Both the position numbers and the translations under genes were made by a program. The notes under the pieces were generated by a model, which was not told the origin of the DNA, did no database searches, and worked only from the letters and a program-made list of their open reading frames with translations. From Eucommia ulmoides (Eukaryota; Streptophyta; Magnoliopsida; Garryales; Eucommiaceae), in the NCBI GenBank assembly GCA_016647705.1, contig CM028328.1:186001-250000 (forward strand): DNA of 64,000 nt. Reading direction: 5' to 3'. Below are positions 1 through 10,932 of this stretch, in pieces; positions within the stretch are counted from its first letter, which is position 1; each line of letters starts with the position of its first letter.

Positions 1-275
1 AATGAGAATTTTATTATATTTCATTATATTCTTTCACTTATTTTATACCAACCCAACAAGAGAATGGAATAATAATTTCATATGGGCATAGTGAGAATTT
101 TACTATATTTCACTATTCCATTATTTTCCTCATTCTATATCAACCAAGCAAGATAATGGAATAGTGATTCTATTGATAATTACATTTCATTCCTTATTCC
201 ATTCTATTACTTCTTCCATTCCATTCCATTCCACTCTCATTCCATTCCGTCTAACCAAACGAGCCGTTAGAGTTT
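1..275. mobile_element. Right part of a Harbinger-like MITE, cut by the window edge
   Basis: The stretch is rich in alternating GGAATGGAAT / ATTCCATTCC blocks. It ends with an outward-reading CCAAACGAGCCGTTA, whose reverse complement begins GGCTCGTTTGGTTAG. The same kind of end (G-rich tip followed by CGTTTGGTA) occurs on the other MITE-like elements in this window at 14.26/17.59, 34.78/35.21, 42.85/43.36 and 46.15/46.61 kb. The left terminus lies outside the window, so neither the target duplication nor the full length can be seen. No coding capacity. Confidence 0.5.
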
Positions 276-289
276 AATCCCTGGTCATT

Positions 290-910
290 GCCTCTTCTTT
301 GTGTTGTATTTATAATTTATGTCATTCTATTAAAAAATGTGAGTGTTCAGTTTTTCCAAAAAACTATCAATTTTTTTTTGGGTAATTTTTTACTGGTTTG
401 TGAATATTCAAATTTTTTGAAAAATTAATTTACAACAAATTATTTTTCCAATGACATTCACATTTTTTTTTTAATATTTAATACATATTTATACTAATTG
501 TATTGTTGTGAATGTTCATACTTTCAACAAAATACATCGAATATATATTCACCAAAACACCAAAATGCAACAATATGAACATTCACCAAAATACACTGAT
601 ATGAATATTCAAACAAAAAAAATAAAACAATGAACATTGACGAACACAAACCGATCAAACCAAAAAACAAAACGAAATCACATGAATATTCAGAAACAAT
701 GAACATTCAACAAAAACACGAAACCTAACCACATGAATATTCACAAACAATGAACATTCAACAATAAATAACCGCAACACCAAAAAATGAACATTCAACA
801 ATAAAACAAAACATAAGCACATAAATATTTAAAAAAAAAAAAAAACAATCATGTATCAAATATTCACAAACACGCACCAATCAAACAAAAGGTTCATTGC
901 GAACATTCAC
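290..910 (+). repeat. Dispersed repeat rich in TGAATATTCA / TGAACATTCA palindromes, copy 1
   Basis: Between about 480 and 910 the motifs TGAATATTCA, TGAACATTCA and close variants recur more than ten times, about 20-40 bp apart, joined by A-rich spacers containing CAAAAACAC-like words. The block aligns by eye with the reverse complement of 39985-40330: the same order of GACATTCACATTTT, a TTGTTGTGAATGTTCA-like segment and CAACAAAATACAT-like words. The two are therefore oppositely oriented copies of one repeat family. No protein is encoded. The density of a near-palindromic motif resembles subterminal repeat regions of DNA transposons, but no terminal inverted repeat was found. Confidence 0.45.
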
Positions 911-3167
911 CATTATCTCAGATCTGAAAAAATCAGATCGAAAACTTCAAATTTGAGTTTGCGAGATGAACTCTGAACACGTTTTTTTCTCGATTCGCTG
1001 CCGCCATCGCCGCTTTCGTCCAGATTCGCTGCAGCCACCGCCCATCGATCAACCAGATTTGAGGAGAGAGAGAGAACGACAAAGAAGGCAGCGAGCAACG
1101 AAGAAGAAGACAGTGATGAAAAAATCGTTCGGCGGTGGTTTATTCGTGTGCAGGCACGGTGGCGGTTGGACGACAATCGACCTGTGGAATCGAGACTCGA
1201 GAGGGAGATTGGGGGAGACGACTGGTCTATGGGAATAAAAGGTAAGAAACTTAGGGTTTCATCTATATATATAAGGGGTATAGTTGTCCATTCTTTTTTA
1301 TTATTATTATTATTTTGAAAATGATTTTTCTCTAACAAGTTTTCAAAAGGGATTAAAAAATAACTTTTTTCAAAAACAGGTTAAATGAAGAGAGAGAGAG
1401 CTAAAAAAGGCCTGAACAATAAAAAAAAAAAACCATTTATAAATCCCTCTTATTCTGCAAATAAATGAATTTCATAAATTTCTTTTCATAGTACCCAAAC
1501 AATAAATTTTCTAAACAATATTTATAAAATTTCTTGTCCAAATAGAATTCTCCCTTAAACTACCTCACCTGAACACAATCTTATTCATTTTCAAACTTAC
1601 GTCTTTTACAATTTTAAAATTATTTTTTGGACTATACAACCGAGAAGGGATATTTCAATAAATTCTAATTAAGGACATGTGTAATTCACCTGCAATGCAC
1701 GTGAATTCAACAATTAGTTCCCACTATATAAATTGTTAAATATAAATATGAAGAAAATAAAGTTAATTTATTTTTTATCAGATGTTCAGATGAGCTAGTG
1801 ATATTTTCTGATCCAGTTTATTATAGATAGACAACTCGAAAGCTATTACTTGTAGTTTAGCGTTGATGGTATTTTATAAATTTTCATGACCTTCATGATA
1901 TATGAATGATTTCAAAGTTCCAACACCATAGAATGTTGCGTATTTGAAAAGAGGGAAAAAAAAATGGAAAAAGAACTCTTTAGGAAAGCACCTACCTCTT
2001 TTGTCTTTAAACCATGATCCATCAAATTTAACTTTGAGCATTTTTTTAAGTTGAGGTAGACCAAATTGTATTACAAAAAATTTAATAATAAAAAAAGTGT
2101 AAACTATGAAGATGTTGAGTTTTTATTATGTTATTTTAATCATAATATGAATGTTTATTTATTGAACTCACTAGAAGTCATTTAAAGAAAAATATCATGA
2201 AAATAATAAGATAAAAGTCCGTATATGAAACTAAAGAATCTTATGGTCTGTAACAATAAAATGTCAGCTTACACATACCTCGACTAATCATTTCACCGAA
2301 CAATATTACTCCATATCAGTGTGGTGTATTGAAGATTAAATTCAAGATTTAATTGTTAGAATGCTATTTAGGAGAATCGAAAATAAAACATCTCTTCTTT
2401 ACATACTACCATTCCTTGGGTATAAGAAGTGTTTCTTATACCTACGTTATACTTGAATCCCATTATTTGGAGTATCGTGGCCGCACCACAGTTTATTCTT
2501 CCACCTAACTCAATGGTTTTAACTGGTCCGTGTTCTTGAGCAGGACTCACGCGCCTCCCATCTATGCGGTCTGAATTATTAATATACAACCAAAAGAAAG
2601 GATTTCATTTCTCTGCCATGCCTTACTTGTATAATGCCATGGTCAATTGATGCACAATCCTCCTTGCTTGGATGGAGACAAATAGTAGATTCGAGATGCA
2701 CTATCTGGAAGAACCCCCGTTAAGCTCGAGAGATACCTGATTGTGGACATGTATTCCGAGGGCCCTTCTTGTTGTTCTTAGCTTTTTTTAATTTCTCCAT
2801 TTAACAAAAAACAAAAAAAAAAAAAAAACCAATTTCATGTTCAATGTGTTCACTCAGTCTCGTTCATACTGAAATCAAACCGAGAAAGCAACTAGTTATT
2901 GTCTATTTCCCATTTCTAGATCAGGAGCGTTCATTTTCACTTATAACTACACCTATGTCCCCAAGATTTATTTTTGTTTTGTTTTTCATTAACACTCCAA
3001 TTAATCCAACTAAAACACAGTTAAATGGTGTGTTTATCAATCGTATAGCGGTTATCTCTTATCCTAAAACAAATCAAGCACAACTGTAAAGGATTAACTT
3101 CCTAATCACATTTCTATGAAATGTCTCTTTTGAGACTTGGAGCAGGATATCTCATGACAAAAAAACA
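911..3167. other. Intergenic stretch without a supportable gene
   Basis: AT-rich DNA. Reading frames near 913-1338 and 966-1238 overlap on opposite strands in a GA/CT-rich patch (1050-1250). They have no recognisable domain and look like compositional artefacts. A segment at 2270-2360 shares words (CTCGACTAATCATTTC, then TTAAATTCAAGATTTAA) with 35.38-35.50 kb and with the window's right end. A poly(A) run lies at about 2808-2828. The last part is 3' flank of the DCD gene. Confidence 0.5.
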
Positions 3168-5053
3168 TCATGATGGCTCATTTCTACGCAATGGCTGATC
3201 CAATTTCCTCTTCTTCTCCCACTGCTCTTCCCCAGTTTCATCTGACATTCCTCCATTTCTTTCAACATTCCTAATGAAAAATCCGGCTCTTTCCTCTATC
3301 TTATTCCTCTGAAACTCTTGTTTCACTTGCTCGAATTGCCTATCCCTCTTGATGTGGTGTTTCTCACGTTGTACATCCGCCTTTGACGCAAAATTCAACC
3401 GAGAAAATACACTGGCTTTCTTGTTCAAAGAAACATCTCCCGCTTCTGTTGCCCCCTTCCAGCCTTCATGCCTATGCACCAACTTTTCCATAATCTCATG
3501 CACTGATTCGACAGTGTCCTCAACCACTGATTCCATACTCAGTTGATTTGTAGTGTCATCATCTCCTGAAACCAATTGCAAACGAGAGAATACACTCGTT
3601 CTAGAGCTTGCTTTATCGGCATATAGGCCACGAACCTCTGGGCAATTATCTTTTTCTAAATTCCCAGTCCCCTCCGAGGAGTCACTGCTGCTTTCCCAAG
3701 TGTCAGACTGTCCAGGGGATGACAATGGTATGTAATCTCCCAGATCAGAAGAAATATGCAGTTGCTCCGTTTTAGAATGTGATGAGGGATTCCTTAGAGA
3801 GCTTTCCCAAGTGTCAGACAGTCCAGGAGATGACAATGGTATATAATCTCCCAGATCAGAAGAAATATGCAGTTGCTCTGTTTCAGAATGTGATGAGGGA
3901 ATCCTTAGAGATTTCAACAAGGACGAGCTCTCTGATGCACCAGAAAGAGAAGTCAATAAGTGCGGCAGCAAACAATATTGTCTGGGTATGGAAATACCTG
4001 GATCAAGTGAGTCAGGTACACTGGTTGATGACCCTGGTTGATTTTCGATCGTAGAATCACTTCCTTCAAGTTCAAGTTTCCCATAATCGACCAACGGGTT
4101 CACCTGAACCAAAGACCTATCACATTTTTTCTTCATCTCCATTTCGGTTAAAGATCTCTGAACTCTAATTCTTTTCACATCAAACAGCCATAGGAGCTTG
4201 TGAACCTGCACATCAATATTAGAGTTATTATTATTATTTATTATTAACGGTATAATAGTCTTTTATTCCTTTTCTAGATGTATGTCTTTTCTTGTATTGA
4301 TTCATTCTAATAAACCCTAGCCCCCGTTTCTTTTTTCTTCCTAGACTTTATGCTTATTCACTCACTGTTCTTCACAATCAAAACAAGATTTCTTGCATTT
4401 TAGCCTGTCAATGAAAATGAGGAACCACACCTATTGGTAGCCGAGAACAAAATCCTTGAGTAAAGATGGAGTAAGAAGAGAAGAATGGACCTGTTCTTTG
4501 GACAGACCAAATTTGAACTTATATGTCGAATAGTAATTATCTTCAATCGCAGCACGGAAAACACATTCAGAAAGTGGATGACAGTTCCATATGATATTAA
4601 ATTGAACCTGCACAAAATTAAAATACTTATTTGAATCGAATCGAAACAAAACAAAATGCAAGAACAAATGACGTACATATTTAGTCTTGATTTGGCAGAA
4701 GCAATGACAGAAAGAGGGAATAATTGTTAAAGATAATAAGAATAAGACCTTGTTCATATTTGTACCTGAGCAGGGAACAACTTCCCTGATGAAGTATAAG
4801 CACAAGGTACGATATTCAATGCCCCATCTGATGTGGCTTGAAAAACTCCATAGAGTTCTCTGTTCTCATGTTCGAAGAGAAACAAAATCATTCCAGCCTT
4901 AACATTTTTCACAAAATCGGCAAAAGCAAGTGGAAGGCCAAAAAGGTTTCTATCAAGACATTCTTCTTTTGTACTTTGGTTCGACATAAATATCGCGCCG
5001 TAGTCTGGAATATTGCCAGCAACCTTCTTCGTTCGAACATCATTAAATGCCAT
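3168..5053 (-). CDS. DCD (development and cell death) domain protein, 480 aa, three exons
   Basis: Exons: 5053-4766 (96 codons), 4607-4491 (39) and 4205-3168 (345 plus stop). All junctions are phase 0 with GT-AG borders. The first two exons and the start of the third build a full DCD domain (about residues 19-143). It opens with GAIFMSNQSTKEECL and FGLP, has FLFEH in the middle, then FPAQV, DNYY and a closing KEQ/VHKLLWLF across the last junction. DCD proteins are plant-specific and are linked to stress and cell-death responses; the molecular role of this subtype is not established. The C-terminal two thirds are Ser/Glu-rich and probably disordered. They hold a 37-residue tandem duplication (residues 236-272 and 273-308) and two SVFSRL motifs (339-344 and 400-405), ending in a basic, Glu-rich tail. 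There are no Kelch repeats. The start chosen is the ATG just before the domain. Confidence 0.9.
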
Positions 5054-5429
5054 GGTTGTCTAAGGAAACAAATCACGCTAACTCGTATCATAGGATGGGG
5101 ATTCAAATTCGCAACAGCTATGAACAGCAAAATCAATAAAATTAATTACATCCAAAAAAGAAAAAGAAGGACTGAAGGATTAGGATTAAAGATACCTTCA
5201 GTGCGACTGCAAATGACAACACTGAAATGTCTAGAGCTCTCGATCTCCTTTAATATTCTCGCATACTCCTTCCTCCATCTCCTCTCTTCTCTGCTTGCTG
5301 TGTTGTGTTCTTCTCCCTCTGTGTGTGAAATGCCAAATGGGCGGGCAGTGGCTCTTAGGCCTCGTCAACAATGGATTGGTTTGTGGTCATCTTTATCAAA
5401 TATGTAATAAAATATTTTCGACGCAAGCG
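5054..5429. promoter_or_regulatory. Shared upstream region between the DCD gene and tRNA-Thr
   Basis: This spacer carries the presumed 5' UTR and promoter of the minus-strand DCD gene and the 5' flank of the plus-strand tRNA. On the minus strand a pyrimidine/GAAG-rich leader is visible between 5230 and 5320. No convincing TATA box was identified. Open frames here on the plus strand are shadows. Confidence 0.4.
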
Positions 5430-5503
5430 GCTCTCGTAGCTCAGTTGGTTAGAGCACCCGTTTAGTAAGCGGGAGGTCTTGAGTTCGACTCTCAACGAGA
5501 GCA
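5430..5503 (+). tRNA. tRNA-Thr (anticodon AGT)
   Basis: A complete intronless cloverleaf. The acceptor stem GCTCTCG (5430-5436) pairs with CGAGAGC (5496-5502), with discriminator A at 5503. The D arm is GCTC/GAGC. The anticodon stem CCCGT/GCGGG encloses the loop TTAGTAA, giving anticodon AGT (AGU, read as IGU after modification). The T arm is TTGAG-TTCGACT-CTCAA. Box A (TAGCTCAGTTGG) and box B (GAGTTCGACTC) are intact. This is a normal nuclear threonine tRNA transcribed by RNA polymerase III. CCA is not encoded, as expected in eukaryotes. Confidence 0.97.
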
Positions 5504-5723
5504 TCACTGTTGTTTATTTCTTCAACTTCATTTTTATTCACCATAGTTATTCAAAGAACACCAGATCTCAATTCATCATTTTAGATGCAATAACATGACA
5601 AAACCTTGTAATTTACTGGCAAAAAGAAATGTCAACAAAAACCATTCTCTTATAATTCTGAGATTGTGGTATGAATTTGGAAATAGCTACTCCACTCCTA
5701 TCTTATGTATAGCATACAATATG

Positions 5724-6938
5724 CTACCAATAATCACCACAAGAACAACTACCACCGATAAAATGGTGAAAACGATAGAGATCCCTCAGTATGATTTCCC
5801 GTCTCTCGATTCCACTCACAAACTTGTAAAAAGAATGACAATCGCCACAAACACGTAAATTCTTGAAAATTCTAAGTGTTAAACCCTGCGGGGCGTTGAT
5901 CAAACCACAGGCAAGTGCAAGCCTCTCGCTGTGGTTCCAAAGGCTATGCTCCTTTTGTTCTTCATCCGTATCATGCAATGCAAAGCTTGTGTCTGGGATG
6001 TAACCCATATCCTTAATCTTCTCCATCAACTCTCCCAATTTTGCAAAAATTAGCCTCGCCTGTGGGCGTGACTGGTCTCCCATCCCAAATGTACTCACAA
6101 CATTTTTCAATCTAATCCAACTGCAACCCCACCGCTTCTTCACATTTTTCATTTCCATTTCCAACCTCGCACTCTCTACATCCTCCCATCTTCCCTTAGA
6201 TGCACATACATTTGAATAAAGGACATAAGCCGAATCGTCCAATGGGTTTGACTCAAGAAGATGCTTAGCTGTTTTCTTCCCCAAATCCATATTTCCATGG
6301 ACTCTACATGCTGCCAACAAGCTCCTCCAAACAAAGTCAGTTGCAGGGACTGTCATTTCCTTAATAAAAGCTTCGGCTTCAAGCAGCCTTCCACACCGTC
6401 CAAGCAGATCCACTATGCAAACACAATGCTCTATGCCAGCCGCTACTCCAAACTCTGTGGTCATTGAATTGAAGTAGGCAAGACCCTCATCCACTAAACC
6501 GCCATGGCTGCAGGCAGAGAGAAGTGAGACAAAGGTCACATGGTCAGGCTTTGCCAGTTTCACCATTTCATGAAATGTTTCCCTTGCTTTCTGAAAAAAA
6601 CCGTGTTTGGAATAAGCCGATATCAAAATGTTCCATGAGAATCTTGAGGTCATGTTTGGTTCAGGAATCATTTTCAGTGCATCATTCATTTCTCTTCACT
6701 TACCGTACATATCCATTGTAGCATTCATAACATGGAGATACACGTTGAACCCATGTTTAATAGCCAAACCATGAAGCTGTTGGCCTTCCTCCAGAACAGC
6801 CAAGTTGGCAGAAGCTGCAAGGGCTGCTGAAAAGCTAAAGCGATCTCAGTCTATTCCACATCTTTGCATCCGCAAAAAGAGTTTTAAAGCCTCTTCCCCC
6901 TGGCCGTGATGAGCATTTGCAGCAATGATAATTTAACA
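5724..6938 (-). pseudogene. 5'-truncated PPR protein, DYW class, with in-frame stops
   Basis: The open part (6689-5724) encodes 321 residues: PPR repeats of the long/short type (SWNILISAYSKHGFF, DHVTFVSLLSACSHGGLVDEG), the E/E+ region, and a DYW deaminase-like domain ending in GSCSCGDYW. The deaminase signature HSE and the zinc-binding CGDC motif are visible. DYW-PPR proteins edit C to U in organelle transcripts. Upstream the same frame continues to about 6938 with clear PPR sequence (EEALKLFLRMQRCGID, then MDMYGK) but is broken by TGA codons after CGID and after MYGK, where PPR repeats normally read KCG. Homology then stops abruptly in AT-rich DNA. The N-terminal PPR tract and organelle transit peptide are missing, so this is most likely a dead copy, although the last 321 codons have no stop. 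Confidence 0.88.
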
Positions 6939-7265
6939 CTATAAAATATCTAATTATCACAATCAACATTTCACATCAATATTGTAAGATCTCAATTAAA
7001 AAAAAGTTATATACAAAAAATTGTAAATGAAAAAAAATATTAAATTGAGAAAAAACAGAGAGAATATTTAAGAAAACTAAATTGTAAAAATTATTTTAGG
7101 AATAAAAATTTGTATAAAAATAATTTTTTTAAAATTAAAAGTATTAAAAAATTGGATACCTAATATATTCAACACTTAGAATTTTAGCACTTAAAATTCA
7201 GCATAAAATTTTCAGCACTTAAAATTTATTCAATTATCAAACATGGCCTAAATTTCTAAGTTAGC
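6939..7265. other. AT-rich stretch, probable MITE remnant
   Basis: No gene. The right part (about 7160-7255) contains repeated AAAATTCAGCAC/GCACTTAAAATT words and ends CAAACATGGCC, read outward. This resembles the end of a Harbinger- or hAT-like MITE. A matching left end could not be identified. It abuts the break point of the PPR pseudogene and may have caused or accompanied the truncation. Confidence 0.3.
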
Positions 7266-7269
7266 TTAT

Positions 7270-8820
7270 GTTCCATGATCGTATCATGACAAATAAGCTA
7301 AGGGCAAAATGGTCCGGTGATGGTTTGCCTTGTGTCAAAGATGTAATGATGCTTGTGAAACTGCTGAACAAATTCTGAGGACCTCTAGAAAAGCGAAGAG
7401 AATTTGGTCCTCTTTCGTGTCGGTGGAACATCTCAGTCAGTTTCATGAAGCGGGGTTTCTCAATTGGCTCAAAGATAATCTCTCGGGGAAGTCTCTTAAC
7501 CCTTCCTCTCTCTATCTTTTTTGTTACTATTATTTGAGAAATTTAGAAGGACATAAACAGGGAAGTTATTGAAAATATTAAGCAATATCCTTTTATTACA
7601 ATGTAAAAAATTTAGCATTTTTAAAATGATCTTTTGGAATCTTTTTGTCCCCAAATAAATTCCAAAAACCCTTTTAATAACATTCAGAATAACTAGGTTA
7701 CTACTAATACAAGTTTTTTCAAATTGAACACGAATGGTTGTGCAAAGATCCATACTGGAGTTGAAGGATTCATAGGGTTGTTGAGGGACCATCTAGGCGT
7801 GTGTAGGGGTGGGCAGCGGGCGGATTGAGGTGAATTGGGCCAAAACCACAAATTAAACCAATACTAAGTAAGTTGGGTTAGTTTGAACCGTGGACCGCTC
7901 AATGATCTGTGGATTGAGGCAAGTTAGTTAGTTTAAACTGTACTAGGGTACCCAATAGTATACGGATTGAGTTTATTTTCGGATTGGGCTAATTAAAATC
8001 GTGAATTGTTCTTGAAATATAATAAATGTTGCTAAAAAAAATAACCATTACATTACAAAAAATTGTAAAAAAATTGCGATAAAATTATAGTAACACTAAA
8101 ATAAATAAATAATAATAATAATGTAATTTGTAAGCCATCACAAAAATAGAAAAAAAAATTACAAACGTAAGTAATAAAGTCTAAAACAACGTCATTTTGT
8201 ATCTACTCAGGGGCCGGTTGAATCCGTAAGAACGTGGGCTAAACCGTAATCCATCCATACATGTGCGGGTTTCAAGATTTAACACCCACGCAATGCGAGG
8301 GTTAGTATTGAACAATTTTTTTACGGTGCGGGTTTGGTTGTTTGGGCGGGTTTGGCGGATTGACCTGATCCGTTGCACACCCCTAGGCGTGTGGCAGTTT
8401 GGATACAAGGGTTACCTGCCCAAATGTTGCAGCTTGGAAGTTGAGTCATGGGGAGTGCATGAAGGGATTGTCATGGCGTTCAATGAAGGCTTCCAGAGGG
8501 TCATAATTGAAACCGATGCAATAGAAATGGTGGAGCTAATTCAGAACGACTGTCCAGGGAACCACAAGTTCAAGAGGAAGATCGAAGACATCAAAAAGAT
8601 GATGTTCAAAATTCAGTATGTAAACCAGGAGCACAACAAATGCTCGGATTTTCTTGCTTACAAAGGTTACGAGGCCAAGGAAGAATTTAGATATTTTTGT
8701 AATCCCCCCAGAGATTATAGATGACGTTTTGATTTCGGGGATGAATTTGGAAACGTTTAATAGATTTCCGTGATTTCATTTTCCCTCTTATGCACCCAAA
8801 AAAAATAAAAATAAAATAAA
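7270..8820 (+). mobile_element. 3' end of an L1-type LINE (zinc-knuckle and RNase H parts), degenerate
   Basis: At 7330-7480 the plus strand reads CQRCNDACETAEQILR and then KRIWSS, the zinc-binding domain typical of the end of plant LINE reverse transcriptases. From about 7725 it reads LNTNGCAKIHTG and LLRDHLGVW, and after an insertion continues WQFGYKGYL, LEVESWGVHEGIVMAF, RVIIETDAIEMVELI and HNKCSDFLA. This is an RNase H (RVT_3) domain. The frame between the two parts is broken. After the stop near 8723 an A-rich tail (8799-8820) ends the element, as expected for a LINE. The RNase H domain is split by a hAT MITE at 7804-8385. The element is inactive. Confidence 0.75.
7804..8385. mobile_element. 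Non-autonomous hAT element (MITE), 582 bp, inserted in the LINE RNase H domain
   Basis: The left end reads TAGGGGTGGGCA. The right end, reverse-complemented, reads TAGGGGTGTGCA, giving terminal inverted repeats typical of plant hAT MITEs. Flanking it is a perfect 8-bp target duplication GGCGTGTG (7796-7803 and 8386-8393), the size made by hAT transposases. Removing the element and one duplication restores the RNase H reading frame across the site (LLRDHLGVW then QFGYKGYL). There is no transposase reading frame inside. Confidence 0.9.
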
Positions 8821-9224
8821 AGTGAGAGGGAGGCGTATATAGTGCAAGTTCATAAGATGTGGGGACAGAAATTGGAAGACTAATCAATGTCGTTGTGAGT
8901 GGGGCTGCTGGCCCGCTGGGGTAATATTACCAACCCATTATAGAGACCTTTGACTGATGTTAATAAGTTGTATAATGCATGCATGGAATTAGTGAAATGT
9001 GTTCTGCCTCTGCCCCAAAAGTCCACAATCAACGGATCTGGAATTTTGTTTTTTTGGTAGGAATATGAAGTAATCAGAATCAGACAAATTGGCAAAGACA
9101 ATAAACATGCACGTAAGACAACCCCCCTTTTCATATTATATTTGAATTCCTTACATTACATTACATTACATTACATGTGAGATCAACCAACTTACTAAAT
9201 AATCAGATGTAATTAAATTTGACT
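8821..9224. other. 3' flank of the MYB gene and pentanucleotide microsatellite
   Basis: No gene. A short (TTACA)n tract of about five units lies at 9151-9175. The stretch separates the LINE tail from the minus-strand MYB stop codon. Confidence 0.5.
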
Positions 9225-10726
9225 TTAGATAGCAAAATTTTGAGGTGAAGAAGGCCACAACGCAAAATAATCCATATGATCAATATCTTCTGCTTTCTTC
9301 ATAATCAAATCATCGGTTTCTTCGACAAATTCATCGCTTTGATGCTGATCTGGGTTTTCTCCGGCGGTGCCCACCAATCCAAGTTCGTTTTCCAATTTTC
9401 TCAACCACTTGTTGCACTCATCGACTTCTCTACTAATTTCTTGATCTCCATTCATATTAAAACTCGAGCTTTCAGAAGCTTCAAACTCGCGAGCATTTGA
9501 GTCCAAGTTGTCTAACATGTTCCAGAAATCCAAGTCCGACTCCAGCGGAATATCATCAAAACAAATAGTGGAACTTGAAGTAGTAGTAGTTGACGTTTTT
9601 GGTTGTTCATTATTTGTGGGGTTGTTATTAGTCTTTTCCAGATTTTGATCTTCGTACGATATGAAGGAAGTAGATGAAGAAGAATCTGTCATTGAAGATT
9701 CCTTGGTTTCTTCGTCTTTGTAATGGGAATGGTGATTGTCATCAGTTTTCTTGATTAATTTCTTCTTCAAGTGAGTGTTCCACACATTCTTAATCTCGTT
9801 ATCAGTTCTTCCGGGAAAATGAGATGCAATCTTCGACCACCTGTCGTTCAATTATGATTATTATTATTAATAAGTAAATAACTTGACAATTAAAAACGAA
9901 AGATTTGATCAGCTTAATTACTTGTTTCCCAAAGACTTATGTAGCTGAATTATGGTCTCCTCCTCTTGGGGTGTGAAATTCCCACGCTTTACGTCAGGCC
10001 TGAGGTAATTGATCCATCTCAAACGACAACTTTTTCCACACCGCAACAGTCCTATGAATGCATGTCCAAATCAAATGTCAAAACATGTAGTGGACGGGGG
10101 AATGACAAAAAAAAAAAAAAAAAGTCTTGCTTTTCCATTTATTTTTCAATATATAAATATCTTTTACTTTTTTTATAAGGAAAAAAGACCAACCTACAAG
10201 CGAAAAATTAGCAGCAATCTTGAATTAATTGTCAAATAAATAAAATTAAAAGTCCTTGTTTGCCTTTACCATAATAAATATACTGTTGCATTGAAACCCG
10301 TGATGCAATGAATCAAGATTTTAGGAATCAAATCATGGATATAAGTAGAATGATATTTTTTGTGATACTGTGGACTTTATTGTAAACAAACAAGTAGTTA
10401 ACGGTCTGAATTAAACCTGCACGCAAGTGATGCATGATTTAGGCAACAAGAATCAATGACTAATAATATGTATCCAACTTTTCAATGAGTTGAGCCAACA
10501 AGGTCGTTCTTGAAGAAAAGATGATCAAGATTGGAGAATGCGCGCGAGACATGGAAATTAAGTTGATGCAGAGAGAGGGGGGGTTACCTGCTTGTTTGGG
10601 GAGAGCACGCCAGTTGGGATGACCGTGAGTGTGAATGAAGTTGATGAGCTTCAAGTCCTCAGCAGGACTCCATGGCCCCCTCTTCACCTTACTCTTGTCG
10701 CAGCACGGTGCTCTCCCTCCTCCCAT
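9225..10726 (-). CDS. R2R3-MYB transcription factor, subgroup 3-like, 294 aa
   Basis: Exons: 10726-10588 (46 codons +1), 10051-9922 (130 nt) and 9840-9225, spliced at the two classic R2R3-MYB intron sites. The protein begins [20 protein letters not shown]2 (about 16-65) carries W19, W39 and W59; R3 (about 69-118) has the usual F72 in place of the first Trp, then W91 and W110. The linker is [11 protein letters not shown]3 lacks the bHLH-binding signature. The [20 protein letters not shown] start matches subgroup 3 (MYB58/63, lignin genes; MYB10/72, iron response), but the C-terminus is not diagnostic, so the target pathway is inferred. The C-terminal half is acidic and Ser/Thr-rich ([17 protein letters not shown]), a likely activation region. 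It is a nuclear DNA-binding protein. The start follows from the conserved N-terminus; an earlier in-frame ATG is probably 5' UTR. Confidence 0.92.
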
Positions 10727-10865
10727 CTTCTTCTTCTTGCCCGTAGTAGGCTTTTTCCTTTTTTCTCTATAATCAAACCACTTAAACCTACAAATTAACA
10801 ACTATATACAAATAAATAGTTTTTAAGTTCTAACAGAGTTGGGGCATGAGAGAGCCCTTAAGCTT

Positions 10866-10932
10866 TGTCACGTGTACCTATTTATATACATATGCCCACC
10901 TTCTCTCTCTCCCTGTCTCTGTTTATATACAC
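10866..10932 (-). promoter_or_regulatory. MYB gene core promoter candidates and G-box
   Basis: On the minus strand a TATA-like TATATAAATAG lies at 10888-10878, and a second TATATAAAC-like element at about 10930-10920, 150-200 bp upstream of the start codon. A palindromic G-box CACGTG sits at 10869-10874, a known site for bHLH and bZIP factors. The functional roles are inferred. Confidence 0.45.

Noticed and set aside
913-1338. 141-codon minus-strand frame overlapping a 90-codon plus-strand frame
   Set aside because: Both lie in GA/CT-rich low-complexity DNA, show no domain and no splice or promoter context.
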